Assembly (NCBI RefSeq): GCF_037975245.1
Contig: NC_092576.1
Span: forward strand, 35,740,611 to 35,804,610
Reading direction: 5' to 3'
Source of the DNA: Apostichopus japonicus
Taxonomy: Eukaryota > Echinodermata > Holothuroidea > Aspidochirotida > Stichopodidae
Length of the DNA stretch: 64,000 nt
Shown here: positions 49,797-61,640 of the stretch, piece by piece
How positions within the stretch are numbered: the stretch's first letter is position 1
How the letters are laid out: every line of letters begins with the position of its first letter
The notes under the pieces: generated by a model
The model's database searches: none
What the model was told of the DNA's origin: nothing
The model's input: only the letters and a program-made list of their open reading frames with translations
Program-made: the position numbers and the translations under genes

Positions 49797-51750
49797 GTTA
49801 AGCTGTAAGTATTAGTTAATCGGCCTAATATCTCAGTCCATACAGTGGCGCGATGGCTTGGCGCACTGTGCGAGCTGATGAGCGATACTCTCTTTTGCAT
49901 CGGTGATTCGAACCCCGGTAATGACGTTTTTTGCCGATCTTTTACAGCGGGTGCCTACATGGGGAGCTGTAAGTATTAGTTAATCGGCCTAATATCTCAG
50001 TCCATACAGTGGCGCGATGGCTTGGCGCACTGTACGAGCTGATGAGCGATACTCTCTTTTGCATCGGTGGTTCGAACCCCGGTGATGACGTCTTTTGCCG
50101 ATCTTTTACAGCGGGTGCCTACATGGGGAGCTGTAAGTATTAGTTAATCGGCCTAATATCTCAGTCCATACAGTGGCACGATGGCTTGGCGCACTGTACG
50201 AGCTGATGAGCGATACTCTCTTTTGCATCGGTGGTTCGAACCCCGGTAATGACGTCTTTTGCCGATCTTTTACAGCGGGTGCCTACATGGGAAGCTGTAA
50301 GTATTAGTTAATCGGCCTAATATCTCAGTCCATACAGTGGCGCGATGGCTTGGCGCACTGTACGAGCTGATGAGCGAGACTCTCTTTTGCATCGGTAATT
50401 CGAACCCCGGTGGTGACGTCTTTTGCCGATCTTTTACAGCGGGTGCCTACAAGGGAGATGTAAGTATTAGTTAATCGGCCTAATATCTCAGTCCATACAG
50501 TGGCACGATGGCTTGGCGCACTGTACGAGCTGATGAGCGAGACTCTCTTTTGCATCGGTGGTTCGAACCCCGGTAATGACGTCTTTTGCCGTTCTTTTAC
50601 CGCGGGTGCCTACATGGGGAGCTGTAAGTATTAGTTAATCGGCCTAATATCTCAGTCCATACAGTGGCGCGATGGCTTGGCGCACTCTACGAGCTGATGA
50701 GCGAGACTCTCTTTTGCATCGGTGGTTCGAGCCCCGGTGGTGACGTCTTTTGCCGATCTTTTACAGCGGGTGCCTACACGGGGAGCTGTAAGTATTAGTT
50801 AATCGGACTAATATCTCAGTCCATACAGTGGCGCGATGGCTTGGCGCACTCTACGAGCTGATGAGCGAGACTCTCTTTTGCATCGGTGGTTCGAACCCCG
50901 GTGGTGACGTCTTTTGCCGATCTTTTACAGCGGGTGCCTACATGGGGAGCTGTAAGTATTAGTTAATCGGCCTAATATATCAGTCCATACAGTGGCGCGA
51001 TGGCTTGGCGCACTGTAGGAGCTGATGAGCGAGACTCTCTTTTGCATCGGTGGTTCGAACCCCGGTTGTGACGTCTTTTGCCGATCTTTAACAGCGGGTG
51101 CCTACATGGGGAGCTGTAAGTATTAGTTAATCGGCCTTATATCTCAGTCCAGACAGTGGCGCGATGGCTTGGCGCACTGTACGAGCTGATGAACGAGACT
51201 CTCTTTTGCATCGGTGGTTCGAAACCCGGTGGTGACGTCTTTTGCCGATCTTTTACAGCGGGTGCCTACATGGGGAGCTGTAAGTATTAGTTTATCGGCC
51301 TAATATCTCAGTCCAGACAGTGGCGCGATGGCTTGGCGCACTGTACGCGCTGATGAGCGATACTCTCTTTTGCATCGATGGTTCGAACCCCGGTGGTGAC
51401 GTCTTTTGCCGATCTTTTACAGCGGGTGCCTACATTGGGAGCTGTAAGTATTAGTTAATCGGCCTAATATCTCAGTCCATACAGTGGCGCGATGGCTTGG
51501 CGCACTGTAGGAGCTGATGAGCGAGACTCTCTTTTGCATCGGTGGTTCGAACCCCGGTGGTGACGTCTTTTGCCGATCTTTTACAGCGGGTGCCTACATG
51601 GGGAGTTAATCGGCCTAATATCTCAGTCCAGACAGTGGCGCGATGGCTTGGCGCACTGTACGAGCCGATGAGCGAGACTCTCTTTTGCATCGATGGTTCG
51701 AACCCCGGTGGTGACGTCTTTTGCCGATCTTTTACAGCGGGTGCCTACAT
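49797..51750 (+). repeat. 1954-bp duplication, first copy (12 monomers)
   Basis: Copied almost perfectly at 51751-53704; CGGTGATTCG lies at 49901 and 51855, and the frames at 50325 and 52279 and at 51472 and 53426 all differ by exactly 1954. The length is 12 units minus 14 bases. That is explained by one 13-bp deletion (at about 51606) and one 1-bp loss (CTACAAGGGAGATG near 50450), both present in each copy. By eye I found only a couple of differences in the whole stretch (GTACGAGC/GTACGATC and GACGTC/GACGTT). Confidence 0.9.
51594..51620 (+). repeat. Monomer with a 13-bp deletion (151 bp)
   Basis: CATGGGGAG runs straight into TTAATCGGCC, so the 13 bases that normally hold CTGTAAGTATTAG are gone. 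The ends share AG, which suggests slippage or microhomology joining. The deletion removes the donor-like GTAAGTAT and shifts frames, creating the 72-75-codon open frames around it. The same event is seen at about 53560 and 61658, as copies by duplication. Confidence 0.85.
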
Positions 51751-53704
51751 GTTAAGCTGTAAGTATTAGTTAATCGGCCTAATATCTCAGTCCATACAGT
51801 GGCGCGATGGCTTGGCGCACTGTGCGAGCTGATGAGCGATACTCTCTTTTGCATCGGTGATTCGAACCCCGGTAATGACGTTTTTTGCCGATCTTTTACA
51901 GCGGGTGCCTACATGGGGAGCTGTAAGTATTAGTTAATCGGCCTAATATCTCAGTCCATACAGTGGCGCGATGGCTTGGCGCACTGTACGAGCTGATGAG
52001 CGATACTCTCTTTTGCATCGGTGGTTCGAACCCCGGTGATGACGTCTTTTGCCGATCTTTTACAGCGGGTGCCTACATGGGGAGCTGTAAGTATTAGTTA
52101 ATCGGCCTAATATCTCAGTCCATACAGTGGCACGATGGCTTGGCGCACTGTACGATCTGATGAGCGATACTCTCTTTTGCATCGGTGGTTCGAACCCCGG
52201 TAATGACGTCTTTTGCCGATCTTTTACAGCGGGTGCCTACATGGGAAGCTGTAAGTATTAGTTAATCGGCCTAATATCTCAGTCCATACAGTGGCGCGAT
52301 GGCTTGGCGCACTGTACGAGCTGATGAGCGAGACTCTCTTTTGCATCGGTAATTCGAACCCCGGTGGTGACGTCTTTTGCCGATCTTTTACAGCGGGTGC
52401 CTACAAGGGAGATGTAAGTATTAGTTAATCGGCCTAATATCTCAGTCCATACAGTGGCACGATGGCTTGGCGCACTGTACGAGCTGATGAGCGAGACTCT
52501 CTTTTGCATCGGTGGTTCGAACCCCGGTAATGACGTCTTTTGCCGTTCTTTTACCGCGGGTGCCTACATGGGGAGCTGTAAGTATTAGTTAATCGGCCTA
52601 ATATCTCAGTCCATACAGTGGCGCGATGGCTTGGCGCACTCTACGAGCTGATGAGCGAGACTCTCTTTTGCATCGGTGGTTCGAGCCCCGGTGGTGACGT
52701 CTTTTGCCGATCTTTTACAGCGGGTGCCTACACGGGGAGCTGTAAGTATTAGTTAATCGGACTAATATCTCAGTCCATACAGTGGCGCGATGGCTTGGCG
52801 CACTCTACGAGCTGATGAGCGAGACTCTCTTTTGCATCGGTGGTTCGAACCCCGGTGGTGACGTTTTTTGCCGATCTTTTACAGCGGGTGCCTACATGGG
52901 GAGCTGTAAGTATTAGTTAATCGGCCTAATATATCAGTCCATACAGTGGCGCGATGGCTTGGCGCACTGTAGGAGCTGATGAGCGAGACTCTCTTTTGCA
53001 TCGGTGGTTCGAACCCCGGTTGTGACGTCTTTTGCCGATCTTTAACAGCGGGTGCCTACATGGGGAGCTGTAAGTATTAGTTAATCGGCCTTATATCTCA
53101 GTCCAGACAGTGGCGCGATGGCTTGGCGCACTGTACGAGCTGATGAACGAGACTCTCTTTTGCATCGGTGGTTCGAAACCCGGTGGTGACGTCTTTTGCC
53201 GATCTTTTACAGCGGGTGCCTACATGGGGAGCTGTAAGTATTAGTTTATCGGCCTAATATCTCAGTCCAGACAGTGGCGCGATGGCTTGGCGCACTGTAC
53301 GCGCTGATGAGCGATACTCTCTTTTGCATCGATGGTTCGAACCCCGGTGGTGACGTCTTTTGCCGATCTTTTACAGCGGGTGCCTACATTGGGAGCTGTA
53401 AGTATTAGTTAATCGGCCTAATATCTCAGTCCATACAGTGGCGCGATGGCTTGGCGCACTGTAGGAGCTGATGAGCGAGACTCTCTTTTGCATCGGTGGT
53501 TCGAACCCCGGTGGTGACGTCTTTTGCCGATCTTTTACAGCGGGTGCCTACATGGGGAGTTAATCGGCCTAATATCTCAGTCCAGACAGTGGCGCGATGG
53601 CTTGGCGCACTGTACGAGCCGATGAGCGAGACTCTCTTTTGCATCGATGGTTCGAACCCCGGTGGTGACGTCTTTTGCCGATCTTTTACAGCGGGTGCCT
53701 ACAT
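51751..53704 (+). repeat. 1954-bp duplication, second copy
   Basis: Tandem copy of 49797-51750, joined directly to it. The variant order, the 13-bp-deleted monomer (at about 53560) and the 1-bp-short monomer (near 52404) are all conserved. It is one of the most recent duplication events visible in the window. Confidence 0.9.
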
Positions 53705-54439
53705 GGGGAGCTGTAAGTATTAGTTAATCGGCCTAATATCTCAGTCCATACAGTGGCGCGATGGCTTGGCGCACTGTACGAGCTGATGAGCGAGACTCTC
53801 TTTTGCATCGGTGGTTCGAACCCCGGTGGTAACGTCTTTTGCCGTTATTTTACAGCGGGTGCCTACATGGGGAGCTGTAAGTATTAGTTAATCGGCCTAA
53901 TATCTCAGTCGATACAGTGGCGCGATGGCTTGGCGCACTGTACGAGCTGATGAGCGAGACTCTCTTTTGCATCGGTGGTTCGAACCCCGGTGGTGACGTC
54001 TTTTGCCGTTCATTTACAGCGGGTGCCTACATGGGAGCTGTAAGTATTAGTTAATCGGCCTAATATATCAGTCCATACAGTGGCGCGATGGCTTGGCGCA
54101 CTGTACGAGCTGATGAGCGAGACTCTCTTTTGCATCGGTGGTTCGAACTCCGGTGATGACGTCTTTTGCCGATCTTTTACAGCGGGTGACTACATGGGGA
54201 GCTGTAAGTATTAGTTAATCGGCCTAATATCTCAGTCCATACAGTGGCTCGATGGCTTGGCGCACTGTACGAGCTGATGAGCGAGACTCTCTTTTGCATC
54301 GGTGATTCGAACCCCGGTGATGACGTCTTTTGCCGATCTTTTACAGCGGGTGCCTACATGGGGAGCTGTATGTATTAGTTAATCGGCCTAATATCTCAGT
54401 CCATACAGTGGCACGATGGCTTGGCGCACTGTACGAGCT

Positions 54440-56050
54440 GATGAGCGATACTCTCTTTTGCATCGGTGGTTCGAACCCCGGTTATGACGTCTTTTGCCGA
54501 TCTTTTACAGCGGGTGCCTACATGGGGAGCTGTAAGTATTAGTTAATCGGCCTAATATCTCAGTCCATACAGTGGCACGATGGCTTGGCGCACTGTACGA
54601 GCTGATGAGCGATACTCTCTTTTGCATCGGTGGTTCGAACCCCGGTAATGACGTCTTTTGCCGATCTTTTACAGCGGGTGCCTACATGGGGAGCTGTAAG
54701 TATTAGTTAATCGGCCTAATATCTCAGTCCATACAGTGGTGCGATGGCTTGGCGCACTGTACTAGCTCTTTTGCATCGGTTTTTCGATCCCCGGTGGTGA
54801 CGTCTTTTGCCGATCTTTTACAGCGGGTGCCTACATGGGGAGCTGTAAGTATTAGTTAATCGGCCTAATATCTCAGTCCATACAGTGGCGCGATGGCTTG
54901 GCGCACTGTACGAGCTGATGAGCGAGACTCTCTTTTGCATCGGTGGTTCGAACTCTGGTGGTGACGTCTTTTGCCGATCTTTTACAGCGGGTGACTACAT
55001 GGGGAGCTGTAAGTATTAGTTAATCGGCCTAATATCTCAGTCCATACAGTGGCGCGATGGCTTGGCGCACTGTACGAGCTGATGAGCGAGACTCTCTTTT
55101 GCATCGGTGGTTCGAACTCCGGTGATGACGTCTTTTGCCGATCTTTTACAGCGCGTGCCTACATGGGAAGATGTAACTATGAGTTAATCGGCCTAATATC
55201 TCAGTCCATACAGTGGCACGATGGCTTGGCGCACTGTACGAGCTGATGAGCGATACTCTCTTTTGCATCGGTGGTTCGAACCCCGGTAATGACGTCTTTT
55301 GCCGATCTTTTACAGCGCGTGCCTACATGGGGAGCTGTAAGTATTAGTTAATCGGCCTAATATCTCAGTCCATATAGTGGCACGATGGCTTGGCGCACTG
55401 TACGAGCTGATGAGCGATACTCTCTTTTGCATCGGTGGTTCGAACCCCGGTAATGACGTCTTTTGCCGATCTTTTACAGCGGGTGCCTACATGGGGAGCT
55501 GTAAGTATTAGTTAATCGGCCTAATATCTCAGTCCATACAGTGGTGCGATGGCTTGGCGCACTGTACTAGCTCTTTTGCATCGGTTTTTCGATCCCCGGT
55601 GGTGACGTCTTTTGCCGATCTTTTACAGCGGGTGCCTACATGGGGAGCTGTAAGTATTAGTTAATCGGCCTAATATCTCAGTCCATACAGTGGCGCGATG
55701 GCTTGGCGCACTGTACGAGCTGATGAGCGAGACTCTCTTTTGCATCGGTGGTTCGAACTCTGGTGGTGACGTCTTTTGCCGATCTTTTACAGCGGGTGCC
55801 TACATGGGGAGCTGTAAGTATTAGTTAATCGGCCTAATATCTCAGTCCATACAGTGGCGCGATGGCTTGGCGCACTGTACGAGCTGATGAGCGAGACTCT
55901 CTTTTGCATCGGTGGTTCGAACTCCGGTGATGACCTCTTTTGCCGATCTTTTACAGCGCGTGCCTACATGGGAAGATGTAACTATGAGTTAATCGGCCTA
56001 ATATCTCAGTCCATACAGTGGCACGATGGCTTGGCGCACTGTACGAGCTG
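54440..56050 (+). repeat. 805-bp (5-monomer) tandem duplication
   Basis: The 15-bp-deleted monomer at 54761 recurs at 55566, and the GATGTAACTATGAG monomers recur at the same offset (frames at 55049 and 55854), a spacing of 805 bp, or five units minus 15. Small differences (GTGACTACATG/GTGCCTACATG and GATGACGTC/GATGACCTC) separate the copies. The edges are approximate. Confidence 0.8.
54720..54800 (+). repeat. Monomer with a 15-bp deletion in the tRNA-like linker
   Basis: GTACTAGCTCTTTTGCATCGG replaces the normal longer linker (shown here in part: ACTAGCTCTT at 54761), so 15 bases containing GATGAGCGAGACTCT are lost. The B-box is also damaged, reading TTTTTCGATCCCC. Copies with the same lesions lie at 55566, 57191, 58817, 59294 and 60920 and serve as tags for higher-order structure. 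Confidence 0.85.
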
Positions 56051-56299
56051 ATGAGCGATACTCTCTTTTGCATCGGTGGTTCGAACCCCGGTAATGACGT
56101 CTTTTGCCGTTCTTTTACCGCGGGTGCCTACATGGGGAGCTGTAAGTATTAGTTAATCGGCCTAATATCTCAGTCCATACAGTGGCGCGATGGCTTGGCG
56201 ACATCTACGAGCTGATGAGCGAGACTCTCTTTTGCATCGGTAGTTCGAACCCCAGTAATGACGTCTTTTGCCGTTCTTTTACAGCGGGTGCCTACATGG

Positions 56300-59200
56300 G
56301 GAGCTGTAAGTATTAGTTAATCGGCCTAATATCTCAGTCCATACCGTGGCGCGATGGCTTGGCGCACTGTACGAGCTTATGAGCGATACTCTCTTTTGCA
56401 TCGGTGGTTCGAACCCCGGTGGTGACGTCTTTTGCCGATCTTTTACAGCGGGTGCCTACATGGGGAGCTGTAAGTATTAGTTAATCGGCCTAATATCTCA
56501 GTCCATACAGTGGCGCGATGGCTTGGCGCACTGTACGAGCTGATGAGCGAGACTCTCTTTTGCATCGGTGGTTCGAACCCCGGTAATGACGTCTTTTGCC
56601 GATCTTTTACAGCGGGTGCCTACATGGGGATCTGTAAGTATTAGATAATCGGCCTAATATCTCAGTCCATACAGTGGCGCGATGGCTTGGCGCACTGTAC
56701 GAGCTGATGAGCGATACTCTCTTTTGCATCGGTGGTTCGAACTCCGGTGATGACGTCTTTTGCCGATCTTTTACAGCGCGTGCCTACATGGGGAGATGTA
56801 ACTATTAGTTAATCGGCCTAATATCTCAGTCCATACAGTGGCACGATGGCTTGGCGCACTGTACGAGCTGATGAGCGATACTCTCTTTTGCATCGGTGGT
56901 TCGAACCCCGGTAATGACGTCTTTTGCCGATCTTTTACAGCGCGTGCCTACATGGGGAGCTGTAAGTATTAGATAATCGGCCTTATATCTCAGTCCATAC
57001 AGTGGCACGATGGCTTGGCGCACTGTACGAGCTGATGAGCGATACTCTCTTTTGCATCGGTGGTTCGAACCCCGGTAATGACGTCTTTTGCCGATCTTTT
57101 ACAGCGGGTGCCTACATGGGGAGCTGTAAGTATTAGTTAATCGGCCTAATATCTCAGTCCATACAGTGGTGCGATGGCTTGGCGCACTGTACTAGCTCTT
57201 TTGCATCGGTTTTTCGATCCCCGGTGGTGACGTCTTTTGCCGATCTTTTACAGCGGGTGCCTACACGGGGAGCTGTAAGTATTAGTTAATCGGCCTAATA
57301 TCTCAGTCCATACAGTGGCGCGATGGCTTGGCGCACTGTACGCGCTGATGAGCGATACTCTCTTTTGCATCGATGGTTCGAACCCCGGTGGTGACGTCTT
57401 TTGCCGATCTTTTACAGCGGGTGCCTACATTGGGAGCTGTAAGTATTAGTTAATCGGCCTTATATCTCAGTCCAGACAGTGGCGCGATGGCTTGGCGCAC
57501 TCTACGAGCTGGTGAGCGAGACTCTTTTTTTGCATCGGTGGTTCGAACCCTGGTGGTGACGTCTTTTGCCGATCTTTTACAGCGGGTGCCTACATGGGGA
57601 GCTGTAAGTATTAGTTAATCGGCCTAATATCTCAGTCCATACAGTGGCGCGATGGCTTGGCGCACTGTACGAGCTGATCAGCGAGACTCTCTTTTGCATC
57701 GATGGTTCGAACCCCGGTGTTGACGTCTTTTGCCGATCTTTTACAGCGGGTGCCTACATGGGGAGCTGTAAGTATTAGTTAATCGGCCTAATATCTCAGT
57801 CCATACAGTGGCGCGATGGCTTGGCGCACTGTAGGAGCTGATGAGCGAGACTCTCTTTTGCATCGGTGGTTCGAACCCCGGTGGTGACGTCTTTTGCCGA
57901 TCTTTTACAGCGGGTGCCTACATGGGGAGCTGTAAGTATTAGTTAATCGGCCTAATATCTCAGTCCATACCGTGGCGCGATGGCTTGGCGCACTGTACGA
58001 GCTTATGAGCGATACTCTCTTTTGCATCGGTGGTTCGAACCCCGGTGGTGACGTCTTTTGCCGATCTTTTACAGCGGGTGCCTACATGGGGAGCTGTAAG
58101 TATTAGTTAATCGGCCTAATATCTCAGTCCATACAGTGGCGCGATGGCTTGGCGCACTGTACGAGCTGATGAGCGAGACTCTCTTTTGCATCGGTGGTTC
58201 GAACCCCGGTAATGACGTCTTTTGCCGATCTTTTACAGCGGGTGCCTACATGGGGATCTGTAAGTATTAGATAATCGGCCTAATATCTCAGTCCATACAG
58301 TGGCGCGATGGCTTGGCGCACTGTACGAGCTGATGAGCGATACTCTCTTTTGCATCGGTGGTTCGAACTCCGGTGATGACGTCTTTTGCCGATCTTTTAC
58401 AGCGCGTGCCTACATGGGGAGATGTAACTATTAGTTAATCGGCCTAATATCTCAGTCCATACAGTGGCACGATGGCTTGGCGCACTGTACGAGCTGATGA
58501 GCGATACTCTCTTTTGCATCGGTGGTTCGAACCCCGGTAATGACGTCTTTTGCCGATCTTTTACAGCGCGTGCCTACATGGGGAGCTGTAAGTATTAGAT
58601 AATCGGCCTAATATCTCAGTCCATACAGTGGCACGATGGCTTGGCGCACTGTACGAGCTGATGAGCGATACTCTCTTTTGCATCGGTGGTTCGAACCCCG
58701 GTAATGACGTCTTTTGCCGATCTTTTACAGCGGGTGCCTACATGGGGAGCTGTAAGTATTAGTTAATCGGCCTAATATCTCAGTCCATACAGTGGTGCGA
58801 TGGCTTGGCGCACTGTACTAGCTCTTTTGCATCGGTTTTTCGATCCCCGGTGGTGACGTCTTTTGCCGATCTTTTACAGCGGGTGCCTACACGGGGAGCT
58901 GTAAGTATTAGTTAATCGGCCTAATATCTCAGTCCATACAGTGGCACGATGGCTTGGCGCACTGTACGAGCTGATGAGCGATACTCTCTTTTGCATCGGT
59001 GGTTCGAACCCCGGTAATGACGTCTTTTGCCGATCTTTTACAGCGCGTGCCTACATGGGGAGCTGTAAGTATTAGATAATCGGCCTTATATCTCAGTCCA
59101 TACAGTGGCACGATGGCTTGGCGCACTGTACGAGCTGATGAGCGATACTCTCTTTTGCATCGGTGGTTCGAACCCCGGTAATGACGTCTTTTGCCGATCT

Positions 59201-61640
59201 TTTACAGCGGGTGCCTACATGGGGAGCTGTAAGTATTAGTTAATCGGCCTAATATCTCAGTCCATACAGTGGTGCGATGGCTTGGCGCACTGTACTAGCT
59301 CTTTTGCATCGGTTTTTCGATCCCCGGTGGTGACGTCTTTTGCCGATCTTTTACAGCGGGTGCCTACACGGGGAGCTGTAAGTATTAGTTAATCGGCCTA
59401 ATATCTCAGTCCATACAGTGGCGCGATGGCTTGGCGCACTGTACGCGCTGATGAGCGATACTCTCTTTTGCATCGATGGTTCGAACCCCGGTGGTGACGT
59501 CTTTTGCCGATCTTTTACAGCGGGTGCCTACATTGGGAGCTGTAAGTATTAGTTAATCGGCCTTATATCTCAGTCCAGACAGTGGCGCGATGGCTTGGCG
59601 CACTCTACGAGCTGGTGAGCGAGACTCTTTTTTTGCATCGGTGGTTCGAACCCTGGTGGTGACGTCTTTTGCCGATCTTTTACAGCGGGTGCCTACATGG
59701 GGAGCTGTAAGTATTAGTTAATCGGCCTAATATCTCAGTCCATACAGTGGCGCGATGGCTTGGCGCACTGTACGAGCTGATCAGCGAGACTCTCTTTTGC
59801 ATCGATGGTTCGAACCCCGGTGTTGACGTCTTTTGCCGATCTTTTACAGCGGGTGCCTACATGGGGAGCTGTAAGTATTAGTTAATCGGCCTAATATCTC
59901 AGTCCATACAGTGGCGCGATGGCTTGGCGCACTGTAGGAGCTGATGAGCGAGACTCTCTTTTGCATCGGTGGTTCGAACCCCGGTGGTGACGTCTTTTGC
60001 CGATCTTTTACAGCGGGTGCCTACATGGGGAGCTGTAAGTATTAGTTAATCGGCCTAATATCTCAGTCCATACCGTGGCGCGATGGCTTGGCGCACTGTA
60101 CGAGCTTATGAGCGATACTCTCTTTTGCATCGGTGGTTCGAACCCCGGTGGTGACGTCTTTTGCCGATCTTTTACAGCGGGTGCCTACATGGGGAGCTGT
60201 AAGTATTAGTTAATCGGCCTAATATCTCAGTCCATACAGTGGCGCGATGGCTTGGCGCACTGTACGAGCTGATGAGCGAGACTCTCTTTTGCATCGGTGG
60301 TTCGAACCCCGGTAATGACGTCTTTTGCCGATCTTTTACAGCGGGTGCCTACATGGGGATCTGTAAGTATTAGATAATCGGCCTAATATCTCAGTCCATA
60401 CAGTGGCGCGATGGCTTGGCGCACTGTACGAGCTGATGAGCGATACTCTCTTTTGCATCGGTGGTTCGAACTCCGGTGATGACGTCTTTTGCCGATCTTT
60501 TACAGCGCGTGCCTACATGGGGAGATGTAACTATTAGTTAATCGGCCTAATATCTCAGTCCATACAGTGGCACGATGGCTTGGCGCACTGTACGAGCTGA
60601 TGAGCGATACTCTCTTTTGCATCGGTGGTTCGAACCCCGGTAATGACGTCTTTTGCCGATCTTTTACAGCGCGTGCCTACATGGGGAGCTGTAAGTATTA
60701 GATAATCGGCCTAATATCTCAGTCCATACAGTGGCACGATGGCTTGGCGCACTGTACGAGCTGATGAGCGATACTCTCTTTTGCATCGGTGGTTCGAACC
60801 CCGGTAATGACGTCTTTTGCCGATCTTTTACAGCGGGTGCCTACATGGGGAGCTGTAAGTATTAGTTAATCGGCCTAATATCTCAGTCCATACAGTGGTG
60901 CGATGGCTTGGCGCACTGTACTAGCTCTTTTGCATCGGTTTTTCGATCCCCGGTGGTGACGTCTTTTGCCGATCTTTTACAGCGGGTGCCTACACGGGGA
61001 GCTGTAAGTATTAGTTAATCGGCCTAATATCTCAGTCCATACAGTGGCGCGATGGCTTGGCGCACTGTACGCGCTGATGAGCGATACTCTCTTTTGCATC
61101 GATGGTTCGAACCCCGGTGGTGACGTCTTTTGCCGATCTTTTACAGCGGGTGCCTACATTGGGAGCTGTAAGTATTAGTTAATCGGCCTTATATCTCAGT
61201 CCAGACAGTGGCGCGATGGCTTGGCGCACTCTACGAGCTGGTGAGCGAGACTCTTTTTTTGCATCGGTGGTTCGAACCCTGGTGGTGACGTCTTTTGCCG
61301 ATCTTTTACAGCGGGTGCCTACATGGGGAGCTGTAAGTATTAGTTAATCGGCCTAATATCTCAGTCCATACAGTGGCGCGATGGCTTGGCGCACTGTACG
61401 AGCTGATCAGCGAGACTCTCTTTTGCATCGATGGTTCGAACCCCGGTGTTGACGTCTTTTGCCGATCTTTTACAGCGGGTGCCTACATGGGGAGCTGTAA
61501 GTATTAGTTAATCGGCCTAATATCTCAGTCCATACAGTGGCGCGATGGCTTGGCGCACTGTAGGAGCTGATGAGCGAGACTCTCTTTTGCATCGGTGGTT
61601 CGAACCCCGGTGGTGACGTCTTTTGCCGATCTTTTACAGC
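56300..61640 (+). repeat. Higher-order repeat of 10 monomers (1626 bp) with a 477-bp insertion
   Basis: CATACCGTGG lies at about 56341, 57967 and 60070; the T7-bearing ACTCTTTTTTT monomer at 57521, 59624 and 61250; and the 15-bp-deleted ACTAGC monomer at 57191, 58817, 59294 and 60920. The basic offset is 1626 bp (10 units, minus 15, plus one T). In one interval it is 2103 bp, which is 1626 plus 477 (3 units minus 15), so three monomers were duplicated internally near 58.8-59.3 kb. Copies look nearly identical by eye. Confidence 0.88.
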
